Source of the DNA: Neotamlana sedimentorum
GTDB taxonomy: Bacteria; Bacteroidota; Bacteroidia; Flavobacteriales; Flavobacteriaceae
Assembly (NCBI RefSeq): GCF_000943565.1
Contig: NZ_JTDW01000021.1
Coordinates: 1 to 45,490, forward strand
Reading direction: 5' to 3'
Length of the DNA stretch: 45,490 nt
Shown: positions 27,660-36,147 of the stretch, piece after piece
Layout of the letters: the number at the start of each line of letters is the position of its first letter
Position numbering within the stretch: position 1 is the first letter of the stretch
Made by a program: the position numbers and the translations under genes
The notes under the pieces: generated by a model
Databases searched by the model: none
The model's input: only the letters and a program-made list of their open reading frames with translations
Told to the model about the DNA's origin: nothing

Positions 27660-28580
27660 ATGGTTCATGGAACTCATAATGCTTTAGAAGATATCCGGAA
27701 TAAGAATATAAAAATTTACATTAATGGCGAGTTTTTCTCCAGAAATGATGCTAAAATTTCAGTTTTCGATAGCGGTTATTTAGTAGGAGATGGTATTTGG
27801 GAAGCCTTACGTTTACATAATGGCGTTTTAGTTTTTTTAGAGGACCATTTTGAACGACTATGGCAAGCTGCTGCAACTGTTGGTATAACATTTCCTTTTA
27901 CAAAAGAAGCATTAGAAAAAGAGGTTTGGAACACCTTAAAATTAAATAATATGCATGATGATGTGCACGTACGCATCATGATTACCCGAGGAATTAAAAA
28001 AACACCATCTCAAGATCCTAGATTAACCATATCTGGTCCAAATGTGGTTATTGTTCCAGAATTTAAAAAAGCATCAACCGAAAGTAAAGAAAAAGGAATT
28101 ACCTTATTTACAAGTACCATTCGTCGTGGTTCGCCAGATTATTTAGATCCTAGATTAAATTGCCACAGTAAACTTCACGAAGTTCAAGCCCTTATACAAG
28201 CTATTGAAGCTGGTGCCGATGAAGCTTTAATGCTAGATGTAAACGGCTTTGTTTCTACATGTAATGCTACTAACTTTTTTATTGTAACAAATAATGAAGT
28301 TTGGACCTCGACTGGTGCATATTGTATGAATGGTATTACCAGAGCAAAAGTAATTGAAGCTTGTGAAAAAAATAATATTATTTGTAAACAAAAAGACTTT
28401 TCTCTTTTTGATGTTTACGGAGCCGATGAAGCCTTTGTTACCGGAACTTTTGGTGGTTTAACACCGGTTACTAAAATTGACGGACGAACTATTGGGAAAA
28501 AATCTTATGGTGATTTTACCAGAAAACTAAGCACTTTGTATAACAACTTAATTGAAGATTACGTAAATAATAACGGTTAG
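27660..28580 (+). CDS. Class IV PLP aminotransferase, BCAT-like subfamily
   Basis: 306 residues with the fold-type IV aminotransferase pattern: an N-terminal GYLVGDGIWEALRL segment, a central arginine, the PLP lysine K171 in CHSKLHEVQAL, and GITRAKVIEAC near the phosphate-binding turn. Branched-chain and D-amino-acid aminotransferases belong here. The position that is normally a glutamate contacting the PLP ring nitrogen (GYxSEGxxENxF) reads GFVSTCNATNFF, so T200 replaces it. That suggests a distinct subgroup rather than ordinary IlvE. The gene is followed one base later by a sulfotransferase-like gene; I recall plant BCAT-like proteins in which similar domains are fused. The exact substrate is unknown. 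Confidence 0.85.
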   Translation: MVHGTHNALEDIRNKNIKIYINGEFFSRNDAKISVFDSGYLVGDGIWEALRLHNGVLVFLEDHFERLWQAAATVGITFPFTKEALEKEVWNTLKLNNMHDDVHVRIMITRGIKKTPSQDPRLTISGPNVVIVPEFKKASTESKEKGITLFTSTIRRGSPDYLDPRLNCHSKLHEVQALIQAIEAGADEALMLDVNGFVSTCNATNFFIVTNNEVWTSTGAYCMNGITRAKVIEACEKNNIICKQKDFSLFDVYGADEAFVTGTFGGLTPVTKIDGRTIGKKSYGDFTRKLSTLYNNLIEDYVNNNG

Positions 28581-28581
28581 A

Positions 28582-29307
28582 ATGAAAGATATAACAAGAA
28601 TTTACTTGTGGTCTGGACCGCGAAATATTTCAACAGCTTTAATGTATGCTTTCGCGCAGCGTGAAGACACCAAAGTTTTCGATGAACCTTTGTACGCATA
28701 TTATTTAAGTAATACACAAGCTAAGGAATATCATCCGGGGTCGGAAGACATATTAAAGTCTATGGAAAACAATGGTGAAAAAGTGATTGAATCGATGATG
28801 AAAGAAACAAGTAAACCCGTTTTATTCTTTAAAAACATGACGCATCATTTGTTAGATTTAGATCGGGAGTTTATGAAGGATGTAGTTAATGTAATTTTAA
28901 TTCGAAATCCTGAAGACATGATTCCTTCATTCGCAAAAGTTATTGAAAACCCAACTATTAACGATATTGGGTATGCACAGCACAGTGAATTAATAGCTTA
29001 TTTTAAATCGAATAATATTAAACCAATTGTGCTCGATTCAACAAAACTATTACAAAATCCTGAAAAGGTGTTACGTGCGTTTTGTAATAAAGCCAATATT
29101 GATTTTAACAAAAATATGCTACAATGGAACATAGGAGCGAGGCCAGAAGATGGAGTTTGGGCGAAATATTGGTATGCTAATGTGCATAAAAGTACAGGAT
29201 TTTCAAAATATAAAAAGAAAACTGAAGCATTTCCAGAGTACTTATTGCCTTTGCTGGAAGAATGCCAGCCGCATTACAACAAGCTTTTACCATATGCTAT
29301 AAGTTAA
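28582..29307 (+). CDS. Sulfotransferase-like P-loop protein
   Basis: 241 residues. The N-terminus YLWSGPRNISTALMYAFAQ has the form of the 5'-phosphosulfate-binding loop of sulfotransferases, and LIRNPEDMIPSFAKV (about residues 110-124) resembles the 3'-phosphate-binding arginine/serine motif. FDEPLYAYYL and FKNMTHHLLD are also typical of this subgroup. The gene starts one base after the stop of the class IV aminotransferase, so the two products likely work together. Whether it transfers sulfate from PAPS or uses another phosphorylated donor is not known. The fold call is good and the function is open. Confidence 0.75.
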   Translation: MKDITRIYLWSGPRNISTALMYAFAQREDTKVFDEPLYAYYLSNTQAKEYHPGSEDILKSMENNGEKVIESMMKETSKPVLFFKNMTHHLLDLDREFMKDVVNVILIRNPEDMIPSFAKVIENPTINDIGYAQHSELIAYFKSNNIKPIVLDSTKLLQNPEKVLRAFCNKANIDFNKNMLQWNIGARPEDGVWAKYWYANVHKSTGFSKYKKKTEAFPEYLLPLLEECQPHYNKLLPYAIS

Positions 29308-29343
29308 ACAATGAAACTCTTAAATTTTAGTTACTTTTACTTA

Positions 29344-30603
29344 ATGAAGAAGCCCTTAGCCATAATTTTGTTCCTGTTATTTTACTTAAATACGTATGCA
29401 TCGTACATACTTGTACCAATGGATGCCGATTCTCAAAAAAATCATTTAAAAGCTTACGGTATAACTTACTGGACTTTAAATAGGCAACTAAAAGTAAAGT
29501 GGTTATTAAATTATAGAGGTGGTTCTTTTTTATTGCCAGACACCGAAGAAATACAGCGCGAATGCCAAATACGAGGCGTAAGTTTCGAAGTTATCTCCAA
29601 TAGTAAGGCTGAAAATATATTACAAGAAATAAGTAGCCCAAGTAAAAATATGGATGCCGTTGTGTTAGAAAAAGCACCTAAAATTGCTGTTTATACACCC
29701 GATGGAAAACAACCGTGGGACGATGCCGTAACTATGGTTTTAAAATATGCCGAAATACCTTATGAAACAATTTACGATGAAGAAGTACTTAACGATGGCC
29801 TTTTAGCCTTCGATTGGTTGCATTTACATCATGAAGATTTTACTGGACAATATGGAAAGTTTTATGCACAGTATCGGTCAGCATCCTGGTATATAGAAGA
29901 AAAGAAAACCGCCGAAAGTAGAGCCAGACGTTTTGGTTTTGATAAAGTATCTGAAGAAAAGTTAGCCGTAGCTTTGAAGATTAGAAATTATGTAGTTGGT
30001 GGCGGTTTTATGTTTGCTATGTGCAGTGCAACCGATAGTTTTGATATTGCTTTGTCGGCCGAAGGAGTAGATATTTGCGAACCTATGTTTGATGGCGATG
30101 GGAGCGATCCTGGATATCAAAATAAAATAGATTATAATAAAACTTTTGCCTTTACTAATTTTACTTTAGAAAGAAGTCCAACAGTTTACGAGTTTTCATC
30201 AATAGATATGACTCAAAAGCGACGAATTCCAAAGACAAGCGATTATTTTACACTTATGGAATACTCGGCGAAATGGGATCCAATTCCAACCATGTTATGT
30301 CAAAACCATACGGCTTTGGTTAAAGGTTTTATGGGACAAACGACGTCTTTTTCTAGAGACGAAATTAAATCGAATGTATTAGTAATGGGAGAAACTAAGG
30401 TAAACGGAGAAGCCAAATATATTCACGGTATAAAAGGCAAAGGCTTTTTTACGTTTTATGGCGGCCATGATCCCGAAGATTATCAGCATAAAGTTGGCGA
30501 TGCGAAAACCGAACTCGATTTACATCCAACATCGCCAGGATATAGGTTAATATTAAATAACGTATTATTTCCTGCTGCTAAAAAGAAAAAGCAAAAAACC
30601 TAA
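29344..30603 (+). CDS. Exported protein of the 'asparagine synthetase B-like' family, function unknown
   Basis: 419 residues from the ATG at 29344, which gives a clear signal peptide (MKKPLAIILFLLFYLNTYAS); an ATG at 29311 would put 11 extra residues before it. The sequence matches a Bacteroidota family that databases often label asparagine synthetase B, but I see neither an N-terminal cysteine nucleophile nor an SGGxDS ATP-pyrophosphatase motif. Recognisable segments are KAYGITYWTLN, NYRGGSFLLPD, FDWLHLHHEDFTGQYG, and GFFTFYGGHDPEDY near the end, the last reminiscent of ThuA or glutamine-amidotransferase-like folds. The protein is probably periplasmic or surface-exposed. It follows the sulfotransferase-like gene by 36 nt and may share its operon. 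No reaction can be named. Confidence 0.75.
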   Translation: MKKPLAIILFLLFYLNTYASYILVPMDADSQKNHLKAYGITYWTLNRQLKVKWLLNYRGGSFLLPDTEEIQRECQIRGVSFEVISNSKAENILQEISSPSKNMDAVVLEKAPKIAVYTPDGKQPWDDAVTMVLKYAEIPYETIYDEEVLNDGLLAFDWLHLHHEDFTGQYGKFYAQYRSASWYIEEKKTAESRARRFGFDKVSEEKLAVALKIRNYVVGGGFMFAMCSATDSFDIALSAEGVDICEPMFDGDGSDPGYQNKIDYNKTFAFTNFTLERSPTVYEFSSIDMTQKRRIPKTSDYFTLMEYSAKWDPIPTMLCQNHTALVKGFMGQTTSFSRDEIKSNVLVMGETKVNGEAKYIHGIKGKGFFTFYGGHDPEDYQHKVGDAKTELDLHPTSPGYRLILNNVLFPAAKKKKQKT

Positions 30604-30607
30604 AGAT

Positions 30608-31048
30608 TTAATCTACCTGAATAAGAATTCGCTTAAAATCATAAATAAATCCGTCGCTTACGCTTCCTGTAGAAAGTTGAGTGCCATCGAGCGTAAAATC
30701 GCCCACCGATGTAAACGTTACCAAGCCATATTCGGTGCCATTAATAGTTAAATACAAATAGCCACCAATCTCTTCTTCAACATAGGTATAAGTTCCTGTA
30801 GCAAGGCAATCTTCTTTTGTATCGTCTGTATTTTGGTTGTTAATAGTTAGCGTATTATTTGTGCCATCAAACTCCCAAATAATAGTGTTTAATTCAAATT
30901 CGTTTGTAATTCCAGCAACACCGCCATTTGTTTCAACTAAATGCCATTCTTCTCTGTAGTTTAAAATGTCATCAGAGATGTCAGATGCATCATTACAATT
31001 TGTAAACAATGTTATTAAACAAATAAATGCTATTAAATTCAGTTTCAT
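30608..31048 (-). CDS. Lipocalin-like lipoprotein
   Basis: 146 residues. The first 18 residues form a lipoprotein-type signal with a cysteine at residue 18 (MKLNLIAFICLITLFTNC), although TNC is an imperfect lipobox. The mature part contains the pattern of small lipocalin-like proteins of Bacteroidota: W-x-L-V-E-T near the start (EEWHLVET), then antiparallel strands such as TIIWEFDGTNNTLTINN, GTYTYVEEE and GYLYLTING. Ligand and role are unknown. It is convergent with the preceding exported protein gene, with only 4 nt between the stop codons, and divergent from yjbQ. Confidence 0.7.
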   Translation of the reverse strand: MKLNLIAFICLITLFTNCNDASDISDDILNYREEWHLVETNGGVAGITNEFELNTIIWEFDGTNNTLTINNQNTDDTKEDCLATGTYTYVEEEIGGYLYLTINGTEYGLVTFTSVGDFTLDGTQLSTGSVSDGFIYDFKRILIQVD

Positions 31049-31164
31049 ACTTTTTTTGTGCTTATGTTTTTTTATTTAGATGATGATTAGCTTAAAAGGT
31101 TGCGTTACAATTTTAAAAATTATTAAGTTCGTAGTTATATTGTGAGGATTTAAAAATAGATGGC

Positions 31165-31587
31165 ATGACCTTTTTTCAAAAAGAAATAAAACTACCAAGT
31201 TTTAAACGCGGTTTTCATTTAATTACTACTGAAATTTTAGAAGCATTACCCGAAATATCCAATATTAACATTGGGCAGTTACAAGTTTTTATAAAACATA
31301 CTTCGGCGAGTTTAACTATAAATGAAAATGCCGATTATACCGTGCGATTAGATTTTGAAAGTTATTTTAATAAAATGGTTCCAGAAAACGCACCATATTA
31401 TAAACACACTTACGAAGGGCCAGACGACATGCCTGCACATATAAAAGCATCATTATTAGGTGCTTCGGTACAAATTCCAATTACAAATGGTAAGCTTAAT
31501 TTAGGAATTTGGCAGGGTATTTATTTATGTGAACATAGAGATTATGGTGGCTCTAGAAAAGTTGTTATTACGGCATTTGGAAATTAA
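31165..31587 (+). CDS. yjbQ: YjbQ family protein (UPF0047)
   Basis: 140 residues, the usual length of the YjbQ/UPF0047 family. The conserved FIKHTSASLTINENAD segment, the GPDDMPAHIKASLLG motif with its histidine, and GIWQGIYLCEHRD near the C-terminus are all present; these residues line a possible metal-dependent active site. Some members have thiamine-phosphate synthase activity in vitro, but the cellular role of the family is not settled. Its stop codon overlaps the convergent HAD phosphatase gene by 4 nt. Confidence 0.92.
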   Translation: MTFFQKEIKLPSFKRGFHLITTEILEALPEISNINIGQLQVFIKHTSASLTINENADYTVRLDFESYFNKMVPENAPYYKHTYEGPDDMPAHIKASLLGASVQIPITNGKLNLGIWQGIYLCEHRDYGGSRKVVITAFGN

Positions 31588-32387
31588 AGTTTAGCTTTAA
31601 GTAGTTTGCCGATAATATGTTCTACGCCAAAATCGTTGTTACTTTTGGTGCTATAATTTGCAGTTTGCTTTACATTATCGTGAGCGTTTTCCATGGCAAA
31701 ACTAAATTCGGCAAGTTTTAACATTTCTAAATCGTTGTTATAGTCGCCAAAAACCATAGTTTCTTTTTCCGAAATATTAAAAGTGTCTTGTAATAATTTT
31801 AAAGCATGACCTTTGTTTGCTAATGTATCAGAAATATCTAACCAGTTTTTCCCGGAAATTTTAATTAAAAAATCCTTTTCAAATGATTTAACTAAAGGAT
31901 AGATGAATTTTTCGGAATCTTCAGAATGGTATAGCGCAACTTTCATAATGTCTTCTTCAATTTCGTTAACACTATCAATAACTTTAAAAGTAGGGTAGTA
32001 TTCAGATAAAACAGAAATATATCCAAAAGAATTACTTTTAAAATAACCTTTGCTTTTGGTACAAAAAACAGGATGTATGTGGTTGTTATCGTCTATTATT
32101 TTTTCGAGTTTGTATAAATTTGTTTTGTTAATTGGGGTAGAGAGGAGTTGCTGGTTTTTATTAATTACTAAGCCACCATTTTCTGCAACAACAATAATAT
32201 CGTTTTTAATTGTGCTTAACTTATCAATTATACTGTAATACGGACGGCCACTGGCGGCAACAAACATAATGTTGTGTTTTTTTAAGTCTTCAAATTGTTT
32301 AAAAAATAAGTTGCTTACTTCGTGGTTGGAGTTTAGTAGCGTGCCATCCATGTCGCTTACTATAAGTTTAATTTTCGATAAATCCAT
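31584..32387 (-). CDS. Cof-type HAD-IIB phosphatase
   Basis: 267 residues. HAD motif I is IVSDMDGTLLN with the nucleophilic aspartate pair D12/D14, motif II is VAASGRPYY, and motif IV is VFGDYNNDLEM; the region from about 85 to 185 is the Cof-type C2 cap. Enzymes of this subfamily dephosphorylate sugar phosphates, flavin precursors or related metabolites, and specificity cannot be read from the sequence. The gene follows the rplT operon on the same strand but is separated from it by a terminator. Confidence 0.9.
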   Translation of the reverse strand: MDLSKIKLIVSDMDGTLLNSNHEVSNLFFKQFEDLKKHNIMFVAASGRPYYSIIDKLSTIKNDIIVVAENGGLVINKNQQLLSTPINKTNLYKLEKIIDDNNHIHPVFCTKSKGYFKSNSFGYISVLSEYYPTFKVIDSVNEIEEDIMKVALYHSEDSEKFIYPLVKSFEKDFLIKISGKNWLDISDTLANKGHALKLLQDTFNISEKETMVFGDYNNDLEMLKLAEFSFAMENAHDNVKQTANYSTKSNNDFGVEHIIGKLLKAKL

Positions 32388-32451
32388 ATAAAATTATTAG
32401 TGTGTAAAAATACAGTTATCTTAATAATGTGATGTTTAATAATTATTAAAT

Positions 32452-32489
32452 AAAAAAAATCCAACTCGTAAAAGTTGGATTTTTAATTA
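32452..32489 (-). terminator. Intrinsic terminator of the thrS-infC-rpmI-rplT operon
   Basis: On the minus strand AAAATCCAACT, a short TTTACG loop and AGTTGGATTTT form a strong hairpin followed by a T-run (the A-run at 32452-32459 on the plus strand). It lies about 30 nt downstream of the rplT stop codon and before the HAD phosphatase gene. Confidence 0.87.
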
Positions 32490-32519
32490 AGCGAATATGT
32501 TTTACAATAGGCTAAAGCC

Positions 32520-32864
32520 TTATTTTACTTTTTCTACAACAGCTTTAAAAGCTTCAGGGTTATTCATAGCTAAATCGGCTAAAACCTTACGGTTTAATTC
32601 GATTTCGTTAGCTTTTAATTTCCCCATAAATTGAGAATAAGATAAACCATGTAAACGGGCACCTGCATTTATACGGGTAATCCATAAAGCACGGAATGTT
32701 CTTTTTTTGTTTCTACGGTCTCTGTACGAGTATTGCATCGCTTTATCAACCGCGTTTTTTGCTACTGTCCAAACGTTTTTACGACGTCCAAAGTAACCTT
32801 TTGCTTGTTTTAGAACCTTTTTTCTACGGGCTCTTTTTGCTACAGAATTTACTGATCTTGGCAT
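32520..32864 (-). CDS. rplT: 50S ribosomal protein L20
   Basis: 114 residues, the normal L20 size. The protein begins [21 protein letters not shown] with the basic N-terminal extension that binds 23S rRNA, and continues with the globular domain [21 protein letters not shown]20 is needed for early assembly of the large subunit and in many bacteria represses its own operon by binding the mRNA. It is the last gene of the thrS-infC-rpmI-rplT operon, 123 nt after rpmI, and is followed by an intrinsic terminator. Confidence 0.97.
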   Translation of the reverse strand: MPRSVNSVAKRARRKKVLKQAKGYFGRRKNVWTVAKNAVDKAMQYSYRDRRNKKRTFRALWITRINAGARLHGLSYSQFMGKLKANEIELNRKVLADLAMNNPEAFKAVVEKVK

Positions 32865-32987
32865 AATTTTAAATGTTTTTGTAGAGGGCGACCTAATTTA
32901 GGTACTTTTAACTCGGTACTTTTAATTATTGTACGTTGTTGCCACACTCCAGGGTTTATAAATTGTTTTAACCGATTAAAAGCAATG

Positions 32988-33185
32988 TTACTTTAAACGC
33001 ATCATTGTTTTAATGTTATTCTCGTCAGCCTTATGTACTAATGTATCATGGGTTAACGCTAGCTTACGCTTTTTCGACTTCTTTGTTAAGATGTGACTTT
33101 TAAAAGCGTGCTTTCTTTTAATTTTACCAGTACCAGTTAGCTTAAAGCGTTTTTTGGCACTAGATTTTGTTTTCATTTTAGGCAT
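32988..33185 (-). CDS. rpmI: 50S ribosomal protein L35
   Basis: 65 residues, very basic, with the typical start [20 protein letters not shown] and the segment [19 protein letters not shown]. It is a component of the large ribosomal subunit. It lies in the conserved order infC-rpmI-rplT, about 100 nt after infC, and that gap contains a hairpin that may have a regulatory role. Confidence 0.96.
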   Translation of the reverse strand: MPKMKTKSSAKKRFKLTGTGKIKRKHAFKSHILTKKSKKRKLALTHDTLVHKADENNIKTMMRLK

Positions 33186-33222
33186 TTTTTTTCCTAGTTT
33201 TAATTATCGCTTAATTATTTTT

Positions 33223-33253
33223 AATGCTGAACTGGTAATACCAATTCAGCATT
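33223..33253 (-). promoter_or_regulatory. Hairpin in the infC-rpmI leader
   Basis: AATGCTGAACTGG, loop TAATA and CCAATTCAGCATT form a 13-bp stem with a single mismatch, located in the gap between infC and rpmI. It lacks a following T-tract on the minus strand, so it is not an ordinary terminator. L20-dependent control sites are known in infC-rpmI-rplT operons of other bacteria, which makes a control element possible here. Confidence 0.45.
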
Positions 33254-33287
33254 TTATTGTCTATTCCTGAAAAAAATCAGGTGGTGA

Positions 33288-33836
33288 TTAACTTTTATGC
33301 GGAGCGATAAACATAGTCATACGTTTACCTTCCAGTTTAGGCATTTGTTCTACCTTGCCGTATTCTTCTAAATCTTGCGCTAAACGAAGCAATAAAATTT
33401 GTCCTTGTTCTTTAAAGATGATTGAACGTCCTTTAAAAAATACAAAGGCTTTTAATTTAGCACCTTCTTTTAAGAATTTTTCGGCATGTTTCTTTTTAAA
33501 TTCGTAATCATGATCGTCGGTTTGAGGACCAAAACGAATTTCTTTAATCGTTACTTTACTAGCTTTGGCTTTTAAAGCTTTATCGCGTTTCTTTTGTTCG
33601 TAAAGAAACTTTTTATAGTCCATAACTTTACAAACAGGAGGTTCCGCATTTGGCGAAATCTCAACAAGATCTAAGCCTAACTCATCTGCAATTCTTAAAG
33701 CATTACCTTTTGTGTAAATGCCCATTTCAACATTGTCTCCAACAAGACGTAGTTTTTGTGCAGTAATTTTAGAATTAATTTTATGTTTGTCTTCTTGTAC
33801 AACGCGTCTTGGTTGCTGTCTTCTTCTAATTGCTAT
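33288..33836 (-). CDS. infC: Translation initiation factor IF-3 with ATA start codon
   Basis: 182 residues if translation begins at the ATA codon at 33836-33834. The first in-frame ATG (33725) would give only 145 residues and cut into the N-terminal domain. The reading frame above that ATG is open and encodes typical IF-3 sequence: [11 protein letters not shown], then [18 protein letters not shown], then [25 protein letters not shown]. No ATG, GTG or TTG lies in frame in that stretch, and only ATA at the expected site (before GCA ATT AGA) or a nearby ATT can serve. In E. coli, infC starts with AUU, and IF-3 uses this to control itself. IF-3 prevents premature subunit joining and proofreads the start codon. 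The gene lies 40 nt after thrS. Confidence 0.92.
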   Translation of the reverse strand: MAIRRRQQPRRVVQEDKHKINSKITAQKLRLVGDNVEMGIYTKGNALRIADELGLDLVEISPNAEPPVCKVMDYKKFLYEQKKRDKALKAKASKVTIKEIRFGPQTDDHDYEFKKKHAEKFLKEGAKLKAFVFFKGRSIIFKEQGQILLLRLAQDLEEYGKVEQMPKLEGKRMTMFIAPHKS

Positions 33837-33876
33837 GGCGTAATAATTTTAAATTAAACTTTATATAATATGTTTC

Positions 33877-35811
33877 TTAAAACGATTTTAACGTTTTTTG
33901 TATGTCGGTTTTTATAATATTTACAAATTCGTCTATAGAAATCATGCCTAAATCTTCACCTCCATGTTTACGAACCGTAATTTTGCCTTCTTGCTCTTCT
34001 TGTTCACCAATTATAAGCATATACGGATGTTTCTGTAATTCGGATTCTCGAATTTTCTTTCCAATAGTCTCATTTCTATGGTCTACAAGGGCGCGAATTT
34101 CGTGATTTTCTAGCAAATTTAAAACTTTTTCGGAGTATTTTTCATATTTCTCACTTATTGATAATATAATTGCCTGTGTTGGCATTAACCATAACGGGAA
34201 ATTTCCTCCTGTGTGTTCTAAAAGTAAAGCTACAAAACGCTCTAAACTACCAAAAGGAGCACGATGAATCATTATTGGTCTATGAGATTCATTATCACTG
34301 CCTTTATAGCTTAAATTAAATCGTTCTGGCAAGTTGTAATCTACTTGAATGGTTCCTAGCTGCCAACGTCTTCCTAAGGCATCTTTTACCATAAAATCTA
34401 GCTTCGGACCGTAAAATGCAGCTTCGCCTTCTTCAATTACATAATCTAAACCTTTATCTGAAGCAGCATTAATAATGGCTTGTTCTGCTTTTTCCCAGTT
34501 TGCAACCTCACCGATGTATTTGTCGGGATTTTGAGGATCCCTTACAGATACTTGTGCCGTAAAGTTTTCGAAACCTAAAGACCCAAAGACATAAAGGACT
34601 AAATCTATTACGTTTTTAAATTCTGAGTCTAACTGATCTGGTGTACAAAAAATATGAGCATCATCTTGGGTAAAACCGCGAACGCGAGTTAAACCATGTA
34701 ATTCGCCACTTTGTTCGTAACGATATACGGTACCAAATTCGGCATAACGAACAGGCAAATCTTTATAGCTCCATTGGAAATTATTGTAAACTTCACAGTG
34801 GTGCGGGCAGTTCATGGGTTTTAATAAAAACTCTTCGTCTTCTTTTGGCGTGGTAATAGGTTGAAAACTATCTTCGCCATACTTAGCATAATGCCCAGAA
34901 GTAACATAAAGTTCTTTTTGTCCAATATGTGGTGTTACCACCATTTCGTAACCGGCTTTCTTTTGTGCAGCTTTTAGGAAATTTTCTAAACGTTCGCGCA
35001 ACGCGGCTCCTTTTGGAAGCCATAATGGTAAGCCTTGACCAACTTTTTGTGAGAAGGTAAATAATTCTAGTTCTTTACCTAGTTTTCTGTGATCTCGTTT
35101 TTTAGCTTCTTCGAGTAAGTTTAAGTATTCGGTTAATTCTTTTTGTTTCGGGAACGAAATTCCATAAACACGTGTAAGTTGTGGTTTGTTTTCATCACCA
35201 CGCCAATACGCACCAGCAACACTTAAAATTTTTACAGCTTTTATAATACCAGTGTTTGGTATATGTCCACCTCGACATAAATCGGTAAATGTAGAATGAT
35301 CGCAAAATGTAATTGTGCCATCTTCTAGATTTTGAATGAGTTCGGTTTTAAACTCGTTGCTTTTATAAAGTTCAAGAGCTTCAGCTTTTGTAGCAGAACG
35401 CATGCTAAAGTCGTGTTTTCCACGAGCTATTTCTAGCATTTTGTTTTCGATAGCTTTAAAGTCTTTATCAGAAATAGATGTTTCTCCAAAATCTACATCA
35501 TAATAAAAACCGTTTTCAATTGCTGGCCCTATGGTGAGTTTTGCGTTTGGATACAATTCTTGAATAGCCTGAGCTAAAACATGGGCAGAACTGTGCCAAA
35601 ATGCTGTTTTGCCTTCATCGTCTCTCCATGTGAATAATACTAAATTACCATCTGTCGTTAAAGAGGTTACAGTTTCTATAGTTGTACCATTGTATCTTGC
35701 AGATATAACGTTTCTTGCAAAACCTTCACTTATACTCTTAGCGACATCCATAGGTGTTACGCCTTGTTCAAATGTTTTTACCGTGCCATCGGGTAACGTA
35801 ATATGTATCAT
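33877..35811 (-). CDS. thrS: Threonine-tRNA ligase
   Basis: 644 residues, full length. An N-terminal TGS domain ([20 protein letters not shown], to about 60) is followed by the editing domain with [10 protein letters not shown] and the zinc-type [12 protein letters not shown] region (residues to about 225), and by the class II catalytic core: motif 2 in [25 protein letters not shown], the zinc cysteine in [10 protein letters not shown], and motif 3 in [13 protein letters not shown]-terminal anticodon-binding domain completes it. It charges tRNA-Thr and edits mischarged serine. It heads the thrS-infC-rpmI-rplT operon behind a strong promoter. Confidence 0.98.
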   Translation of the reverse strand: MIHITLPDGTVKTFEQGVTPMDVAKSISEGFARNVISARYNGTTIETVTSLTTDGNLVLFTWRDDEGKTAFWHSSAHVLAQAIQELYPNAKLTIGPAIENGFYYDVDFGETSISDKDFKAIENKMLEIARGKHDFSMRSATKAEALELYKSNEFKTELIQNLEDGTITFCDHSTFTDLCRGGHIPNTGIIKAVKILSVAGAYWRGDENKPQLTRVYGISFPKQKELTEYLNLLEEAKKRDHRKLGKELELFTFSQKVGQGLPLWLPKGAALRERLENFLKAAQKKAGYEMVVTPHIGQKELYVTSGHYAKYGEDSFQPITTPKEDEEFLLKPMNCPHHCEVYNNFQWSYKDLPVRYAEFGTVYRYEQSGELHGLTRVRGFTQDDAHIFCTPDQLDSEFKNVIDLVLYVFGSLGFENFTAQVSVRDPQNPDKYIGEVANWEKAEQAIINAASDKGLDYVIEEGEAAFYGPKLDFMVKDALGRRWQLGTIQVDYNLPERFNLSYKGSDNESHRPIMIHRAPFGSLERFVALLLEHTGGNFPLWLMPTQAIILSISEKYEKYSEKVLNLLENHEIRALVDHRNETIGKKIRESELQKHPYMLIIGEQEEQEGKITVRKHGGEDLGMISIDEFVNIIKTDIQKTLKSF

Positions 35812-35832
35812 AAATTAAATTGAAATTCTGTG

Positions 35833-35863
35833 CAAAGATAATAGTATATAAATAGACTTACAA
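35833..35863 (-). promoter_or_regulatory. Promoter of the thrS operon
   Basis: On the minus strand TTG (35863-35861), a 20-bp spacer and TATCTTTG (35840-35833) match the Bacteroidota promoter consensus. The -7 element ends 21 nt before the thrS start codon. Confidence 0.75.
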
Positions 35864-35945
35864 TATTATATGAGTCTATAATTTTAAATAATTATGGATG
35901 TTTTTATGGAAATTACTATTACGATTGAGTAAATGTGCTTGTTTT

Positions 35946-35970
35946 ATTAAACGTATAAATAACGTTTAAT
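35946..35970. promoter_or_regulatory. Upstream operator-like inverted repeat of the polyol operon
   Basis: ATTAAACGT, a 7-nt spacer and ACGTTTAAT form a perfect 9-7-9 inverted repeat. The same arms and the same spacing recur at 36097-36121. It lies about 115 bp upstream of the -7 element and may be an auxiliary operator for looping. Confidence 0.75.
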
Positions 35971-36083
35971 AAATTTTATTGATTTATTTTTGTTAAAATT
36001 TAAAATTTCTTAAACTTTCTTTAAAAATAAGCTGTTTTGTTGATTTTTATGTGATTTTTTAAAATTTATATTCAAATCTATTA

Positions 36084-36091
36084 TATATTTG
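36084..36091 (+). promoter_or_regulatory. -7 promoter element of the polyol operon
   Basis: TATATTTG matches TAnnTTTG exactly. The second operator-like repeat begins 6 bases after it, so the expected transcription start falls inside the repeat. No TTG is found at the usual -33 distance, which may mean that the promoter needs an activator or is weak. Confidence 0.6.
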
Positions 36092-36096
36092 TAGTT

Positions 36097-36121
36097 ATTA
36101 AACGTTGTATGTACGTTTAAT
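36097..36121. promoter_or_regulatory. Operator-like inverted repeat at the polyol operon start site
   Basis: A second perfect copy of ATTAAACGT-N7-ACGTTTAAT. It covers the predicted transcription start and ends 26 nt before the ATG at 36148, a position where a bound protein would block transcription. Confidence 0.8.
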
Positions 36122-36147
36122 AAATTACCACTACTAAATAAGATGTT

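Larger units (their letters stand above)
35812..36147. other. Divergent control region between thrS and the polyol operon
   Basis: A 336-base A+T-rich region. The thrS side carries a promoter (35833-35863). The polyol-operon side carries a -7 element and two copies of the same 9-7-9 inverted repeat with centres 151 bp apart, listed separately. No open reading frame of note was seen. Confidence 0.7.

Noticed and set aside
29344-30603. Asparagine synthetase B
   Set aside because: The family label is remembered from databases, but the required N-terminal cysteine and ATP-pyrophosphatase motif are absent and the protein is exported.
33223-33253. Intrinsic terminator between infC and rpmI
   Set aside because: The stem is strong, but on the minus strand it is followed by A-rich rather than T-rich sequence, and rpmI follows in a conserved operon.
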